A stretch of DNA of 64,000 nucleotides, taken from positions 1 to 64,000 of the forward strand of contig JAQOOI010000060.1 of assembly GCA_028554645.1 (NCBI GenBank), in the 5' to 3' direction. How positions within the stretch are numbered: position 1 is the stretch's first letter; each line of letters opens with the position of its first letter. A program made the position numbers and the translations under genes. Below are positions 34,990 through 46,386 of this stretch, in pieces. Under the pieces are notes generated by a model. The model ran no database searches. It was not told the origin of the DNA and saw only the letters and a list, made by a program, of their open reading frames with translations. The stretch is from Omphalotus guepiniiformis. Lineage: Eukaryota; Basidiomycota; Agaricomycetes; Agaricales; Omphalotaceae.

Positions 34990-36330
34990 TATAAATATTG
35001 CTAAATAAATAAAATAAATATAATAAGCATTACTATATATATTGATAAATTTATATAACAATGCTTTTTAAATTCTTTAATACTTTCTTTATTAGAAACT
35101 TAATTCTTCAAAATCTGTTAATCAATTTATTAAAAATTCAGGTAAAAACTTCAGATATTTTTATATTTTTATTAATAAATTTGTTCAATAAAAATAAATT
35201 CGATAATGATAAATAAAAGTTAAAGACCAAGATAAATAAAAAAAATAATTTAAAATACAATATTGTATTTGTTATATCTAAATCAATATCAAAAAAAACT
35301 CCTAATAATTTTAATATTAATAAAACACCAAGCGCGCAGCGAGAAAATTTAAAAAATAGTTTAAACGAATTAGGTATTTGTTATTAATATAGCCAAAAAA
35401 AATCATAAACCACCTTCTATTTAAGTCTTTATTACTATTATCAGTAAAACTACCTAAATCATATTGTACTGTGATCATATCTTTACTTGATATTGAAGCT
35501 TTTCTTAATAAAAGTATTGCAAAAGGTGCACCTATAAAAGCAAATAAAGCTAAATTAATATCTCTATGCTTTTGTAGATTTTTAATTTCATAGTATTTAT
35601 ATCTGTAGGAAAAGGTCTATAATAAAACAAATTTATAATAAGATCGCATCATTAAACCATAACCAGCTGCATTAAACAACAATAGGTAATGCTTGTAATG
35701 TTATATGACCTTTATTTAAAATATATTCCCTCGCCTCCTTTAGGACGGCGCTACAATTTTTTAAATTATCCACAATTTCATTAAGAGTAATATCACCAAA
35801 TTTTTTTAATGGTTTATTTTGGTTAATGACTCTAAAAGATTCTTTTCACTTTCGGTATTTTCAGCTATTTTTTCAGTAATTGTTGTTTTAAAGCTATCTT
35901 TATCATTATCATATAAATCTGAAACATAATTAAATAAATCAAGAACAGTTACTGTTTTTCTTCCTCGCTCCGCGACTCTATCTTCTTTAAAATTTTCTAG
36001 TAATTCACTTAATCTTTTTTCATTTATTAGACTAGGATCCATATTAAATCTTTTTTCTAAATAATTAGAAATTAAATCTACACCTCGCTCCGCGACAAAC
36101 AATTTTATATTTTTACTTAGATCTATAAATTTACCATTTTTATCTATTAGCCAAGGAAAACTTTCACTATAAGATGAAATTTGTGGGGATTGCTCCGCAA
36201 ACGACTTAAATGGAACTAAACTTTCACTTTTTCCATTCAAAACGAACTAATTGTAAATTAGATAAAACGTTCATTTACAATAGCATATCCAATAGAATTA
36301 TCTTCTGATTCTATATTTTGAAACACATTA
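34990..36330 (-). pseudogene. Plasmid-type ORF A with in-frame GC elements
   Basis: The best open part is 36240-35806 (144 codons), acidic and lysine-rich, in which two GC elements sit in frame and encode VAERG and RVAERGRK. After a stop the protein continues through GYGLMMRSYYKFV, RPFPTDINTMKL, LFAFIGAPFAILLLRKASI and several hydrophobic segments down to about 34990, suggesting a membrane protein of some 400 residues. It is a paralogue of ORF B and, more distantly, ORF C. It lies directly downstream of cox3 on the same strand. Function unknown. Confidence 0.5.
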
Positions 36331-36508
36331 TTAAAAAGAAGATAACGTTACAGCATTTGTATGAATAAAATTTATAGTATACCTATTTTTATTTAAATTT
36401 ATTATTTTATTTGTCTTTAGCATTGTTTTTTTTTTTAATCAGGTTTCTGGCTTAGCCGTAAATAAAATTAAAGATAATAACTGTGAGTTAGTTTCATCTA
36501 TAGGAAAA

Positions 36509-39500
36509 CTAGTTACTTCCCCAAAAATAAACTGCGATAAATAGAAACAACCAAACAACATCCACAAAGTGTCAATAAAGGATAGCTGTTTCAATACCAA
36601 GGTGACCTTGTTTTGTAACATTATAGTTAATGGATTCTAATAAAACCAATAAAAATAAAGATAGTTCCAATAATAACGTGTACAATATGTTATCGTAAGA
36701 GCTCTTTATCTCTCACATCCATTTTTTTCAAAATGGTTCAGACTATGTTATCAAATAAGAATTAGTAGCTGTCCACCCTTTTCCCTGCTAAAAGCAGGGC
36801 TCGCGGTTTGCATAAGCAAGAGGAAAGGGAAGAGAGTATTATATCTTATTGGTGGGCATTCGTGGTAGAATTATCTTAAATAAAGTAATCATCTACTAGT
36901 CGTTGAACCTTCGTATATTACTAATTTTTAAAATATGGCTATTAGGTACAAGAGCACCGTGGAACCAAAAAAAAAAATTTTTTTTTTTCTTTATTTAATA
37001 TACGCTTGGTTGCATATTGTCCTCCATATAATTACAATATTATATTTAACCAAAACCCTCCCTACTTTAAGGTTTCCATAACTCACAGGCTCACATTATG
37101 GCAGGCCAGAGTGGGCTGTGCTTGACCAGTGATTGGGTCGCGTTATTGCCCTAAGCAAGAGGGAGATCCTTTGCCTTTGTATAAGCAGAAGTTTTCTTTG
37201 CAGGGTCACCCTGCTATTGCAATTCAGTAATTCACTGTTTTGTAAATTGCTTTTGCTAAAGCAAGCGGGTGCGAGTATCACTATTGTGTGGGTCGATATA
37301 ATAATTATATAATAAGGATTTTTATGCAATTAACCCACTTTTCTGTCAATTATATAAAAATATCGTATAATTTATATTATATACGATTTAAAAAAAAGAT
37401 TAGATTTTATAAGCCAAAAATAAATTTATAATTTTTATAAGTTTGACCTGTAAATATACAATTCTTAATATTTGTTCTTCCAATTTTTAAAGCTTTACTA
37501 CATTCACTTTAAACTAGAGTAAGAAAATCTATTATTACTCTCATCTATAGCAATTACTTTTAATTTTTCAGAGACTAAATTATTAGTACCTCATTAAAAA
37601 TCTTACTCCGTTTTTAGATCTCATAAGGAGAAGGTAAAGAAAAAAGATAAGATATTTTAGGTAAAATAGTAGTGCCAAGCATAGTAACCTCTTCTTTCAA
37701 ACCTTTGCCATCATACACATTAACTCCCTAAAGATAGTTTGTTGTGGTCGTCTTTGCTAAAGCAGGAGCGAGTGAGTATTTATTTTGGTAAGATATCTAT
37801 TAAAATACTTAAACCTGATGGTATATGTGTATCTTGTTTACAAATATATGTGTAGAGGCTTTGCTTACGAACTCACTAAAATGAGGGTGCTGCGCAAGAG
37901 ATGAGGAGTGAGTGAGTAGTTAATCTAAAATTATTCATATGAGACTTTATTTCATTTATTAAATTTAAACCTTCGGCTAATCTATGATAACCATAAAAAT
38001 AGATGCAAACCAAAATAGACCAATCACAAAAATCTAGATATTTCTTACTTTTTAAAATTTTAAAATTAGAGTTATTATAAAGAGGAATAATCACATTTTT
38101 TAAAAAGTGTATATTATTAATTCTAAAGTTACCGTAGGATTAGAATTTGGTAAATATTTACGTGGTAATGTAATATTTAAGTTACCATATTTTAAATACT
38201 CCTTTAATACTTTGAAAATAATTCTAATTCCTTTTCATGGTTTTCAAATTTTAATCTTGGACCTATTTTAGAAATAGAAAAACTAGCATCACCATCTGTA
38301 AATCCACCTAATCAATAATCAGATATAAGTATATCTTTCTTATTTCTAGATCGAGAGCTTGCATTTACGTTTTTCATTTCAAGATAATATTTAATTACTT
38401 CTAATTTTCCTTCAAAAGATAAATGTTTTTATTTTTAATTAAATAACAGTTTTTTCAAACATTAAAAATTGATAATATTTGGAACTATTTAATTGAGCAT
38501 GTTTGAAAATAGGTAAAATTAATTTATTAATGATTTTTGGTCATTAAAACAAAATAAATTACATCTTTTACCTGAAATTGAAAATATGTCCACAATTTAA
38601 TTTGGTTTGAATAAATTTTAATACAAATAAATCATCAATATGTAGACCTATTTGAAAAGTTACAATAATACTATTATAAGTGTTATCTTTGAGATTTCGA
38701 AGGACTGACATTAAAATTACCCTCTGCATCGGTTAAAAACCTGCTAACCATTGTAAAAATTTTGTATCTAAATAAAATGATTTGTTCCCATCCTTCGGCA
38801 ATTGCAAAGGCTCCGTTTGTTGAGTTAATACAAAGTTTGATTTTTCCACATCACTCTCACCTTTCGCTGCCCTAAAGCAGCGGGTGGGTGTATAGGTCTA
38901 CTATGAACTAAATTAAAATTAAATCTGCGGCACCTCATTTCTTCGAAGAAATAGCACCACCTCTATTTAAGTAGCCTTTGCAGGCTTCTCAGTTAGATAG
39001 CCCCTTTAAAAGCTGACCACAGATCCTTAAAGGAAGAAGTAGATTAAGTAGGTTTACTTTAAAATAAGAACTTTTGTTTATATAATTGGTAGGGGCTCCA
39101 TTAATTAACCCATGTAGACCCGTTGAAGCATAAAAAGAAGAACCAAATACACTATCAGAAATAGAAAAACCAGATTCTGTATATTCAATATATTGAAATA
39201 AATGTAAATACAACAGCTAATACAATAGTAATAAAAAAAACTATTTATAGTAAATATTCTTTTTCCAGCTATAAAAGCATGGTGGACCGTAAGTAATAAA
39301 TGCTCCACTAGATAATAATAAAAAAGTATTAAGTAATGAAATAGAAAATGGATTTAAAGGTACAATACCTAAAGGAGGTCAGTATCCTCCTATTTCTACA
39401 CTAGGTACTATACTAGAGTGGAAGTAAGCTCAAAATACAGATAAAAAAGCAAAAACTTCACTAATTACAAAAAGTATAAATCCTATCATTAAACCATTTT

Positions 39501-39762
39501 TTACTTCTTTTGTATGATTTCCTAATAAACTTCCCTCTGTATTTACATCTCCTAATCAAAAGTACATTACTGATGATGTTAAAATAAAACCTAAAAATAA
39601 TAATCATCCACCATTATTAAAACCATGCATATATAAAACAGCTCCTATTGCCATAAAAAATAAAGTTCAACTTATTAAAAAAGGCCAAGGAGATTGGTCA
39701 ACAAGATGATAAGTATGAGACTGAAATTTATTTTTATTTTGAATTAATTGTAAATTTGTCAT
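36509..39762 (-). CDS. cox3: Cytochrome c oxidase subunit 3, two exons
   Basis: Core membrane subunit of complex IV. Exon 1 runs from ATG at 39760-39762 to 39108 and encodes [47 protein letters not shown] and ASTGLHG. Exon 2 is 36682-36509 and encodes HVIIGTIF and [12 protein letters not shown], ending in TAG. Joining at GGGT/TACACG restores the codons for GLHV exactly, with the last exon base T and last intron base G, as group I introns require. Several one-base indels (for example near 39240 and in exon 2) break the frame although the conserved sequence continues. It uses UGA for tryptophan. The upstream leader is duplicated at 58664-59141. Confidence 0.88.
36683..39107 (-). other. Group I intron in cox3 (2.4 kb)
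   Basis: Minus-strand intron with recognisable core pieces: P4-like TATGGAAACCTTAAAGT near 37062-37085, P7 5' strand GGTTCAACGACTAGTAG near 36885-36905, and P7 3' strand ACATAGTCTGAACC near 36727-36745. The splice points follow from the protein and the T/G rule. It contains a broken LAGLIDADG gene and GC elements (36780-36830, 37130-37170). Confidence 0.85.
37876..38790 (-). pseudogene. LAGLIDADG homing endonuclease in cox3 intron, frame-broken
   Basis: Reading across frame changes gives a first motif of the type WLAGF-TDAEGNF near 38710-38750, then VTFQIGLH, and a second motif [15 protein letters not shown] near 38280-38315. [11 protein letters not shown] and [12 protein letters not shown] follow, and the frame ends near 37876. 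Two motifs about 140 residues apart fit the single-chain LAGLIDADG family. As sequenced it is not translatable. It lies wholly in the 5' part of the intron, before the P4-P7 core. Confidence 0.75.
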
Positions 39763-39765
39763 AAA

Positions 39766-40225
39766 ATTTTGTTTTTACTCACTAATGTGGTGTTGACATC
39801 AAGATGTAATTTTTTATTTAAGCTAGAAATAATTTATAAATTTGTTGCTAAATTAAAAACTCACTCACTTACTTACATTAGTGATAGTAAGCCTTAGCAA
39901 AAGAGAAAAATTAAATCCCTCTCTTGCTGTAGCAGCTAGCTACCGCCGACCGCCTAGCAAACGCATAGCAAATGCCTCCCCTACCCCTGCTAAAGCAGGG
40001 GAGGGGAGCGGTGCCTAGCAAATGCCTAGCGAACGCAACACTGCATATTTTTATAAAAATATTTAGCCATTTATCTAATATTTTAATATATTTATATAAA
40101 AATAAAATAAAAAGAAAAATAATTTTTTTAATTAAATTTAAACATAAAAATGTTCATAGTTGATTGCTTAATATAGTATATAACACAGTATTAATTGTGC
40201 TATATTTTTATTCTCTTTTATTAAT
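39766..40225. repeat. cox3 upstream leader, copy 1 of a ~450-bp repeat
   Basis: The stretch upstream of cox3 is repeated at 58664-59141 in the same orientation. Shared blocks are TACTCACTAATGTGGTGTTG next to the start codon, CTCTCTTGCTGTAGCAGCTA, and the A+T-rich segment from ACTGCATATTTTTATAAAAA to about 40220. This copy has an extra GC palindrome (about 39977-40011) that the other lacks. Being upstream of a core gene, it probably contains the cox3 promoter and 5' UTR. Confidence 0.9.
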
Positions 40226-40777
40226 TTATTATAAATATATAATTAATATTATTATAATATAATGAGAGTATAATGTATAAATTTGAAATGATAATTAGTA
40301 AATTAAGTAAAATATAAAAACTATAAAAATTAATCACAATTATCATCTCAAATATTTATAGGTTTAATAGTACTTTCGTATAAATTTTTATCTTTAAATC
40401 TTTTAAAAAAAACAAATTTTGTGTTGGTAATTCAATCCTAAAAAAAAAATTGTTGTACAAGAATAAATAAATAATTAGGTTGTTTTTATCTTGCCTTCGT
40501 CACTGCTGGCAAATATTTTAATTAAATATTTTAGTTTTAATTTATTATAGTCTAAGTAGCATTATTTACTCACTTTTACATTTGCTTTACCTTAGTTAGA
40601 GTTAGTAAATGTGTTCGCTAAGGCTTGCCTAACTTTAGTTTACTTTAACTAGCTTATTAAGCATTTGCTAAATAAGCTAGAGTAAGTGTTATAAACAGTA
40701 TGTTTAAAAGAATAATTGTGAGCAGTAAAAGTTTTAAGGGGTAAAAGTTTCAATTAATTTTTTTTTAATAAAATTTA
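40226..40777. other. Spacer between atp9 and the cox3 leader
   Basis: A+T-rich, no gene recognised. Short inverted TTAGCTAA/CTTAGTTAG-like words occur at 40580-40680. Confidence 0.4.
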
Positions 40778-40999
40778 TTATGAATATAATAATAAGAATG
40801 CTACCATTAATGCGAATAACCCTGTAGCTTCTGCTAAAGCGAAACCTAAGATAGCATAAGTAAATAATTGTCCTCTAATTTGAGGATTTCTTGCTGTAGA
40901 TGATATTAAAGAAGAAAAAATTACACCAATACCTACTCCGGCTCCGATTAAACCTGAACATGCTATACCTGCTCCTATATATTTTGCTGCTGCTAACAT
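40778..40999 (-). CDS. atp9: ATP synthase subunit c (subunit 9)
   Basis: Intact 73-residue proteolipid, the standard length for fungal mitochondrial subunit 9, which forms the rotor ring of the F0 sector. It has two hydrophobic helices joined by the polar loop ARNPQIRGQ. The conserved glutamate that carries protons is in [13 protein letters not shown] at 40997-40999. No frame change and no GC element inside. cox3 lies downstream on the same strand. Confidence 0.98.
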   Translation of the reverse strand: MLAAAKYIGAGIACSGLIGAGVGIGVIFSSLISSTARNPQIRGQLFTYAILGFALAEATGLFALMVAFLLLYS

Positions 41000-41267
41000 A
41001 AGAAAAAAAAATTATTAAAAAATAATCTAATATTATATTTATAAATAGCGTCTAACATCCTAAAAAATATTATTATACAACTTTAACTATTCTCTAGCTT
41101 AGGAAATTAAACTTAGTTGTTATGTTGCTAAAGCAAAAAAGTTAAAGCACTCCCGCTAATGCGATAACTTTAATTTTGGAGTATGTGTGTATAAAAATAT
41201 TAAAACAAAAATAAAATTAATAAAATAAATAATTAAGACTCTTTTATCACTATCTCATAATAATTTA

Positions 41268-41590
41268 TATTAATAAAATTCTAATTTTACTTATTAATTC
41301 CTAAGCTAAAGCTGGGCTGCTTCCCTACAATTTATGTAAAAAAAAGCGCTGCTTTAGCAGCCGCCGAAGGCTCGCTCCCTGCTTTAGCAGCCCCAGCTTT
41401 AGCAGCCCCAGCTTTAGCAGCCCTCGCTTTTCCTGCTTTATTTTAGTTATGGCTTGCTCCTTTGCTTTAGCAATGAGCTGCTACGCAGGGGTGCGAGAAA
41501 AAAACAAAAAACACAAAAAAGTGTAATACTTCTCCGCAGCTCCGCAGGAAAAACCTATAAGCTCCTAAAATCAATGTCCTTATATACTAC
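41268..41590. repeat. Spacer repeat shared with 59222-59466, copy 1
   Basis: Short conserved blocks recur in the same order at 59222-59466, such as CTAATTTTACTTATT and AATGTCCTTATATACTA (AAGTG in the other copy). In this copy GC elements at 41340-41480 are inserted between the blocks. It lies upstream of atp9. At the other locus the equivalent block directly follows the cox3-leader copy, with the atp9 region missing. Confidence 0.7.
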
Positions 41591-41599
41591 TTATCTTTA

Positions 41600-43378
41600 T
41601 TATTATCTAAACTAGCCTCATTATTATTATCAAAATCTTTATTATTTAATTTATAATTTTTTTAATAAAATCATTTAATTCATTATTATTTCGCTCGCTG
41701 CGCGAGCGCCTGCTTTAATTTTTTTCTTTCTATTTTTTTAATTTTCTTGATTAATAGCTTTATTTTTATTAACTTCATTTTTTCCCCCTTCCGCCTTCGG
41801 CGACCGCCGTCCCCTGCTTTAGCTAGGGGTTGCTAAAGCAAGAGGGAGTATCAACTATTTTCTTTAATTTTAAAATATCTAATTTTAAATTATTTCGCTC
41901 GCTGCGCGAGCGCCAGCTTTTTTTTAAGTTCTTCAATGATTTTATCCTCTTTAACATTTGATCTAATTAATTCTTCTGTTTCAATAATATTTTTTTAATA
42001 TAAAGATAATATGTCATTAAGAGGGTCTTAAATTTAAATTTTTTCTTTTCCTGCTTTAGCAGCTCCCTCTTGCTTATGCAATTCTCGCCCCCCCTGCCTG
42101 CTTTAGCTGCTTTAGATGCTTTTGCTGCTGCTTTAGCAGTGGAGTAATGCTGGCGCAGCGCTTCAAAAATATAATTTCTTAATATTAAAATTAAATTTAT
42201 AGAACTTAGAGAATAATTTTTAATATATTGCAATTTTTTATACAAATAAATTTTCTTATTTTTCTCGCACTTGCTAAAGCAGCAGCGAGAGCGAGCGCAG
42301 CGACAAATATTTTTTTGTTTTTATTTAAAAATTAAAACTCATCATTTAAAACAGAATCTATTTTTTTATTAATATCTTTTTTAACTATAAAAATAATATT
42401 TTGTATTTTATATATTTCTTTATATAATTTGAAATCTATTTTATTACTAGTAAATACCTAATCACTAAAACAAAGATGTAATATTTGAACAGATTCATTG
42501 AGATTTGTAACATAAAGAAAATTACTTAAATTTTCTTCTCCCTCTCGCTTCTCGTTTGCGCAGCACCCTCCCCTTTTGCTCCCTCCCGCCCGCTTGCTGT
42601 AGCCCCGTTCGCTCCTTTGCTTTAGCAAGGAAATCGAGGGTGCGACAGCTAAAGCAAGGGAGAAAATAATATAAATATTAACTCTTAACTGCTTAATATT
42701 AATAGAATTATTTAAAGTTATTACTTTTATAATCGAAGGTATTAAACTTTTAAATTGAAAACCACTCTTTCTAAATCTAAAACCTTCTTTAACATTATTA
42801 TCTTTTTTAGATGAAACATAATAAATTTCCATAGTCCCGCCATCTTTAATTCAAGAATAATTATTTTTTAAATTGTGTTTGTGTATTGTGTATTATTTTT
42901 TCACCCTTGCTTTCTTAGGCAAGCGACCCCGCAGCTAAAGCAGGGGAGGGATAATCAATTTCAATTATTGTTTTCTGCCTGGTGCGCGAGCGCTCGCGCA
43001 GCGAGAGCGAGGCAAGGAATTATTTTTTAAATCTGAAACTACTAATCTTAAAGAATAAAATAAATCCATCTCAAATTTGTTACCTGTTCTCTGAGAACTC
43101 AAATGACTATTATTTAAAGAAAATATTAAATATTTAATCTTATTAATATCTATAATTTGATTAAACTTTACACCTTTAACTCCTAACAATTTATTTAAAT
43201 TTTTATAATCTTTTGTTAAACTAATATCATAATTTTTTTTTTCTTTTAATTCATTAGTATCATTATTACTGTGCTGTTCTTCTTTTACAAATCTAGATAT
43301 ATTATTTAAAGAGTCACTAAGATTCTTTCTTAAAGATAAATCACTTAAATACTTAAAATTAACCAGATCTTTACGCAT
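41600..43378 (-). pseudogene. Long hypothetical ORF broken by GC elements
   Basis: Minus-strand reading frames at 43378-42965 (137 codons), 42832-42458 (124 codons) and 42245-41967 share lysine/asparagine-rich composition and look like successive parts of one protein of perhaps 500-600 residues. They are separated by GC elements at 42900-43020, 42540-42660 and 42050-42160. The C-terminal part is rich in charged residues and may form a coiled coil. A stop (TAG) lies near 42455. I do not recognise the family; a plasmid-related or rps-like protein cannot be distinguished. Confidence 0.4.
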
Positions 43379-43379
43379 T

Positions 43380-44689
43380 ATAATTCTATTAATAAAATTA
43401 GTTATTGTTATTTTCCGCTCCGCGATCGCTCCGCGTTTTTTTATATTTCAAGCACCCTCCCGCTGCTTTAGCACCCTGCTTTAGCACCCTGCTTTAGCAG
43501 CAAATGCGAAAGGGTGGGCGCGAAAGGTGTAAAAAGAGTTTTTATAATATTATTTAGTTAAGCTGAAACACTCACTCACCAATCACAATCACCAATCACC
43601 AATCTCCATTCAACAATCACCAAAGGTGGAGGAGGGACTATCAAATCCACACTAAATAAGTAGTGTTACTCTTAAACACTCGCTGCTGCTTTAGCAAGAA
43701 AGGTGATTGTCTGCACTGCTACGCACTACTACATCATCCTTTCTACCTAGACACAGTGCTGCTTAAAACTAAGAAGGTAAGCTTTTTACCTCCGCTTTTT
43801 GTTTTTTTTATGTTTTAACTAAACTTTTTAAATTAAATAAAAAGATACTTTTTTAATATTAATATAAGTAAAATCTCTCGCTCCCTGCTTTAGCACCCCT
43901 CGCTCTAAGCAACAGCTAAAGCAGGAATGGGAGGGGCGCGAAAACTTATTTTTAATTAAACATTTTATAATTTATTTAATTATTTATATTACAACCTCCC
44001 TGCGCTAACGATTGCTACTCAAACTCAATCTAACTATAAATACCCTCGCTCACCACCCCATAAGGGAAAGGGCGCTTGTATTAAAATATTAATCGTTTGA
44101 GGCCTTTAAATGTGATTATATAAGATTAATTTTCTATAGTTAACACGCTTTTACCTCCTTTATTTTTCAATGTTTTATACATCTTCTGCTCCCTCAGCTA
44201 AAGCAGGAAGAGGGATAGTAGCCCTTCCTTAGATATTTTTTAAAAAATTAAATAGAAGGAGAGATAGTTCAGTAATGATTAAATTAATTATAATATAGTA
44301 AACCTTGCTATGATATGTGCTGATGTACTTTAAAAAAAATAATAATTGCCTACATATAGCTGGTAAGTATTGGTGAATAGAAAAGGAGCGCTACCTTCTT
44401 CCTTAAATGAAGGTGGTGTGTACAATGCAACCTACACAATTAACTGAAAAAATAGCTACTGCTAAAGCAAAACTGTTGAACAAAGCTTATATTTAAAATT
44501 AAAAAAAAAAAGGGATATTAGGACCAGCTAATTCCATATTGCGGGGCTCTTCACATTAGTGAGGGAGCGCTCGCTCTCGCTGCTGTTTTAGCAAGTGCGA
44601 GATAATTAAGGAAAAAAAAAAATTTTTTAGGCTTATCGATAAATAGTGCTAGCGCAGTGAATAATTGTTTTGCTTAATCATTTTTTTAG
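43380..44689. repeat. Spacer with dense GC elements
   Basis: GC elements at 43420-43520, 43675-43700, 43875-43940, 44185-44210 and 44540-44605. No gene recognised. The segment 44240-44540 is less repetitive and contains short possible helices, but no conserved RNA motif could be confirmed. Confidence 0.4.
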
Positions 44690-44692
44690 TAT

Positions 44693-45074
44693 AAAACTAT
44701 AATATTTATAAAAATAGAAGCGATACTAATAAAAAATATTAAAGAAAAACTTAGTATTAGATAATATTTTTTAAATTTTAATCTTAGCCTTAAAAAAAAA
44801 GCTAATTTAGGAAACCTTTCTTTTAAATTAAAGTATTTTATGATCTCATTTCCTTGCTAAAGCAAAGCGCTGACAAAATATTAGATAAAATAATACATAT
44901 TAATGTTAACACTATTAGATGGTATAAAGCAGATAATTTTAATAAACTTAATGAATTTAGATAATCATAAAAAGAGTTTAAGAAAGAGTCTGAGTTAAAA
45001 TTAGAAACTAGATTACTTTTACCACTTAAAGCTTCAACTATTCTGTTAACAGCTTCTCCTCCCTGCTTTAGCAC
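44693..45074 (-). pseudogene. Plasmid-type ORF E, C-terminal part
   Basis: Encodes a hydrophobic segment (LYHLIVLTLICIILSNILSAL), then, after a frame change at a GC element near 44860, GNEIIKYFNLKERFPKLA and a final hydrophobic stretch ending at a TAA near 44693. The GNEII-YF-L-FPKLA block is clearly shared with ORF H (63048-63660) and, more weakly, ORF G (57984-58658). The N-terminal side runs into GC elements at 45060-45240. Membrane protein of unknown function. Confidence 0.55.
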
Positions 45075-46011
45075 CCCTGCTTTAGCACCTCTCGCTCTAA
45101 GCGAAAGCTAAAGCAGGAATGGGGCGGGGATCCCCTCGCTATAAGCGACAGCTAAAGCAGGAATGGGTCCCCTACCCCTCCCCCAGCTAAAGCAGCCAGC
45201 CCCTTTGGGGAGGGGAAGGGGTAGGGGAGGGGAGGGGAAGAATATTCTAGATCAGAACCCCTCGATTCCAAACTCCCTTCAGCACCTCATTCAAAAAAGT
45301 TACATATAATCATATTAATGATAAGGCAAATTTTTATTACACTAAAATATATAAAAACATAAAACATAAAACATAAAACGTAAAACATATTAAATAAATA
45401 AATAATATTAGTGATAATAAAAAGCACTCTCCCCTTCCCCTCCCCTGCTAAAGCAGGGGGGGAAGGGGAGGGGAGTGGACTCCAACCTTAACCAACGATT
45501 AACTTGCTTAAAGGAATAAGGTAAGTGAGGGGCTAGCACACTAAACTTATTTGAGATTATGAATCTCACCTTCTAAGTTAAAGAAAATTTAAATTAAGGT
45601 TAGTTATACAACTTAAATTAGCCAAGAAAGAATTATATCTCTCTCTAATAAAGTGATCTCCAAATTAAAAAAGGGGCTCTTATCCCCCCCCCCATCGCAA
45701 AGCGAGGGACCCCTTTTTTTTTTTGCTAAAGCAGGGCTGCTAAAGCAGGGGAGCTAAAGCAGGGAGAGACTAAGTAACTAAATCTTTACTTTTTAATATT
45801 TTATTAATATGAAAATAAGATTAGACTTAAAATTTAATTTAGTATTAACATTAATTTATTAGTATAATTATATTATTTAGATATTTTCATTTTTTCCCTC
45901 CCTCGCTCTAAGCGACAGCTAAAGCAGGAACGCTCCGTACGGATTGCATAAGCAAGAGGGAACGGTAAACTTAAAAATATAATACTGTTATAATTTAATA
46001 GGGGTTTAATT
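45075..46011. repeat. Spacer with GC elements upstream of ORF E
   Basis: Very dense CTGCTTTAGCA / GCTAAAGCAG words at 45060-45240, a C-rich/G-rich palindrome at 45428-45477, more at 45685-45765 and 45895-45960. 45360-45400 has repeated ACATAAA units. No gene seen. Confidence 0.5.
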
Positions 46012-46386
46012 TTATTTTTTTTTTGATATAGTTTCTGCATTAGATAATTTAATGGCTCCTGAACCTAATTCTAAAACAAAACCTATTGTTATAATAATAA
46101 AAAATATAATTGCAATAGTAAAACCAAAAGTACTAATATGGTATAGTGTAACAGAAACAGGCATTAGCAGTAAAATTTCAAGATCAAAAACTAAAAAAAG
46201 TAAACCTACAATATAAAAATGAATTTGAAAAGTAGATCTAGTTTGACCCTCTATACTTAAAAATCCACATTCATAAGGTGATACTTTAGATTCATCAGGT
46301 TTGTGAAAAGATAAAAAAAAATTTAAAACTAAAAAAACAATAGAAAGTAAAGGCACCAGAATAAATAAAAACAATAAATTATTCAT
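46012..46386 (-). CDS. nad3: NADH dehydrogenase subunit 3
   Basis: Intact 124-residue complex I membrane subunit. Key features are the conserved loop SPYECGF with the cysteine found in all ND3 proteins, then FYIVGLLFLVFDLEILLL with the DLE motif, and three membrane helices. The ATG at 46384-46386 overlaps the stop codon of nad2 by one base, the classical fungal nad2-nad3 arrangement implying a joint transcript. No GC element inside. Confidence 0.97.
   Translation of the reverse strand: MNNLLFLFILVPLLSIVFLVLNFFLSFHKPDESKVSPYECGFLSIEGQTRSTFQIHFYIVGLLFLVFDLEILLLMPVSVTLYHISTFGFTIAIIFFIIITIGFVLELGSGAIKLSNAETISKKK

Noticed and set aside
44240..44540. Mitochondrial RNase P RNA or other structured RNA
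   Set aside because: Some less repetitive sequence with small helices, but the conserved RNase P blocks were not found.
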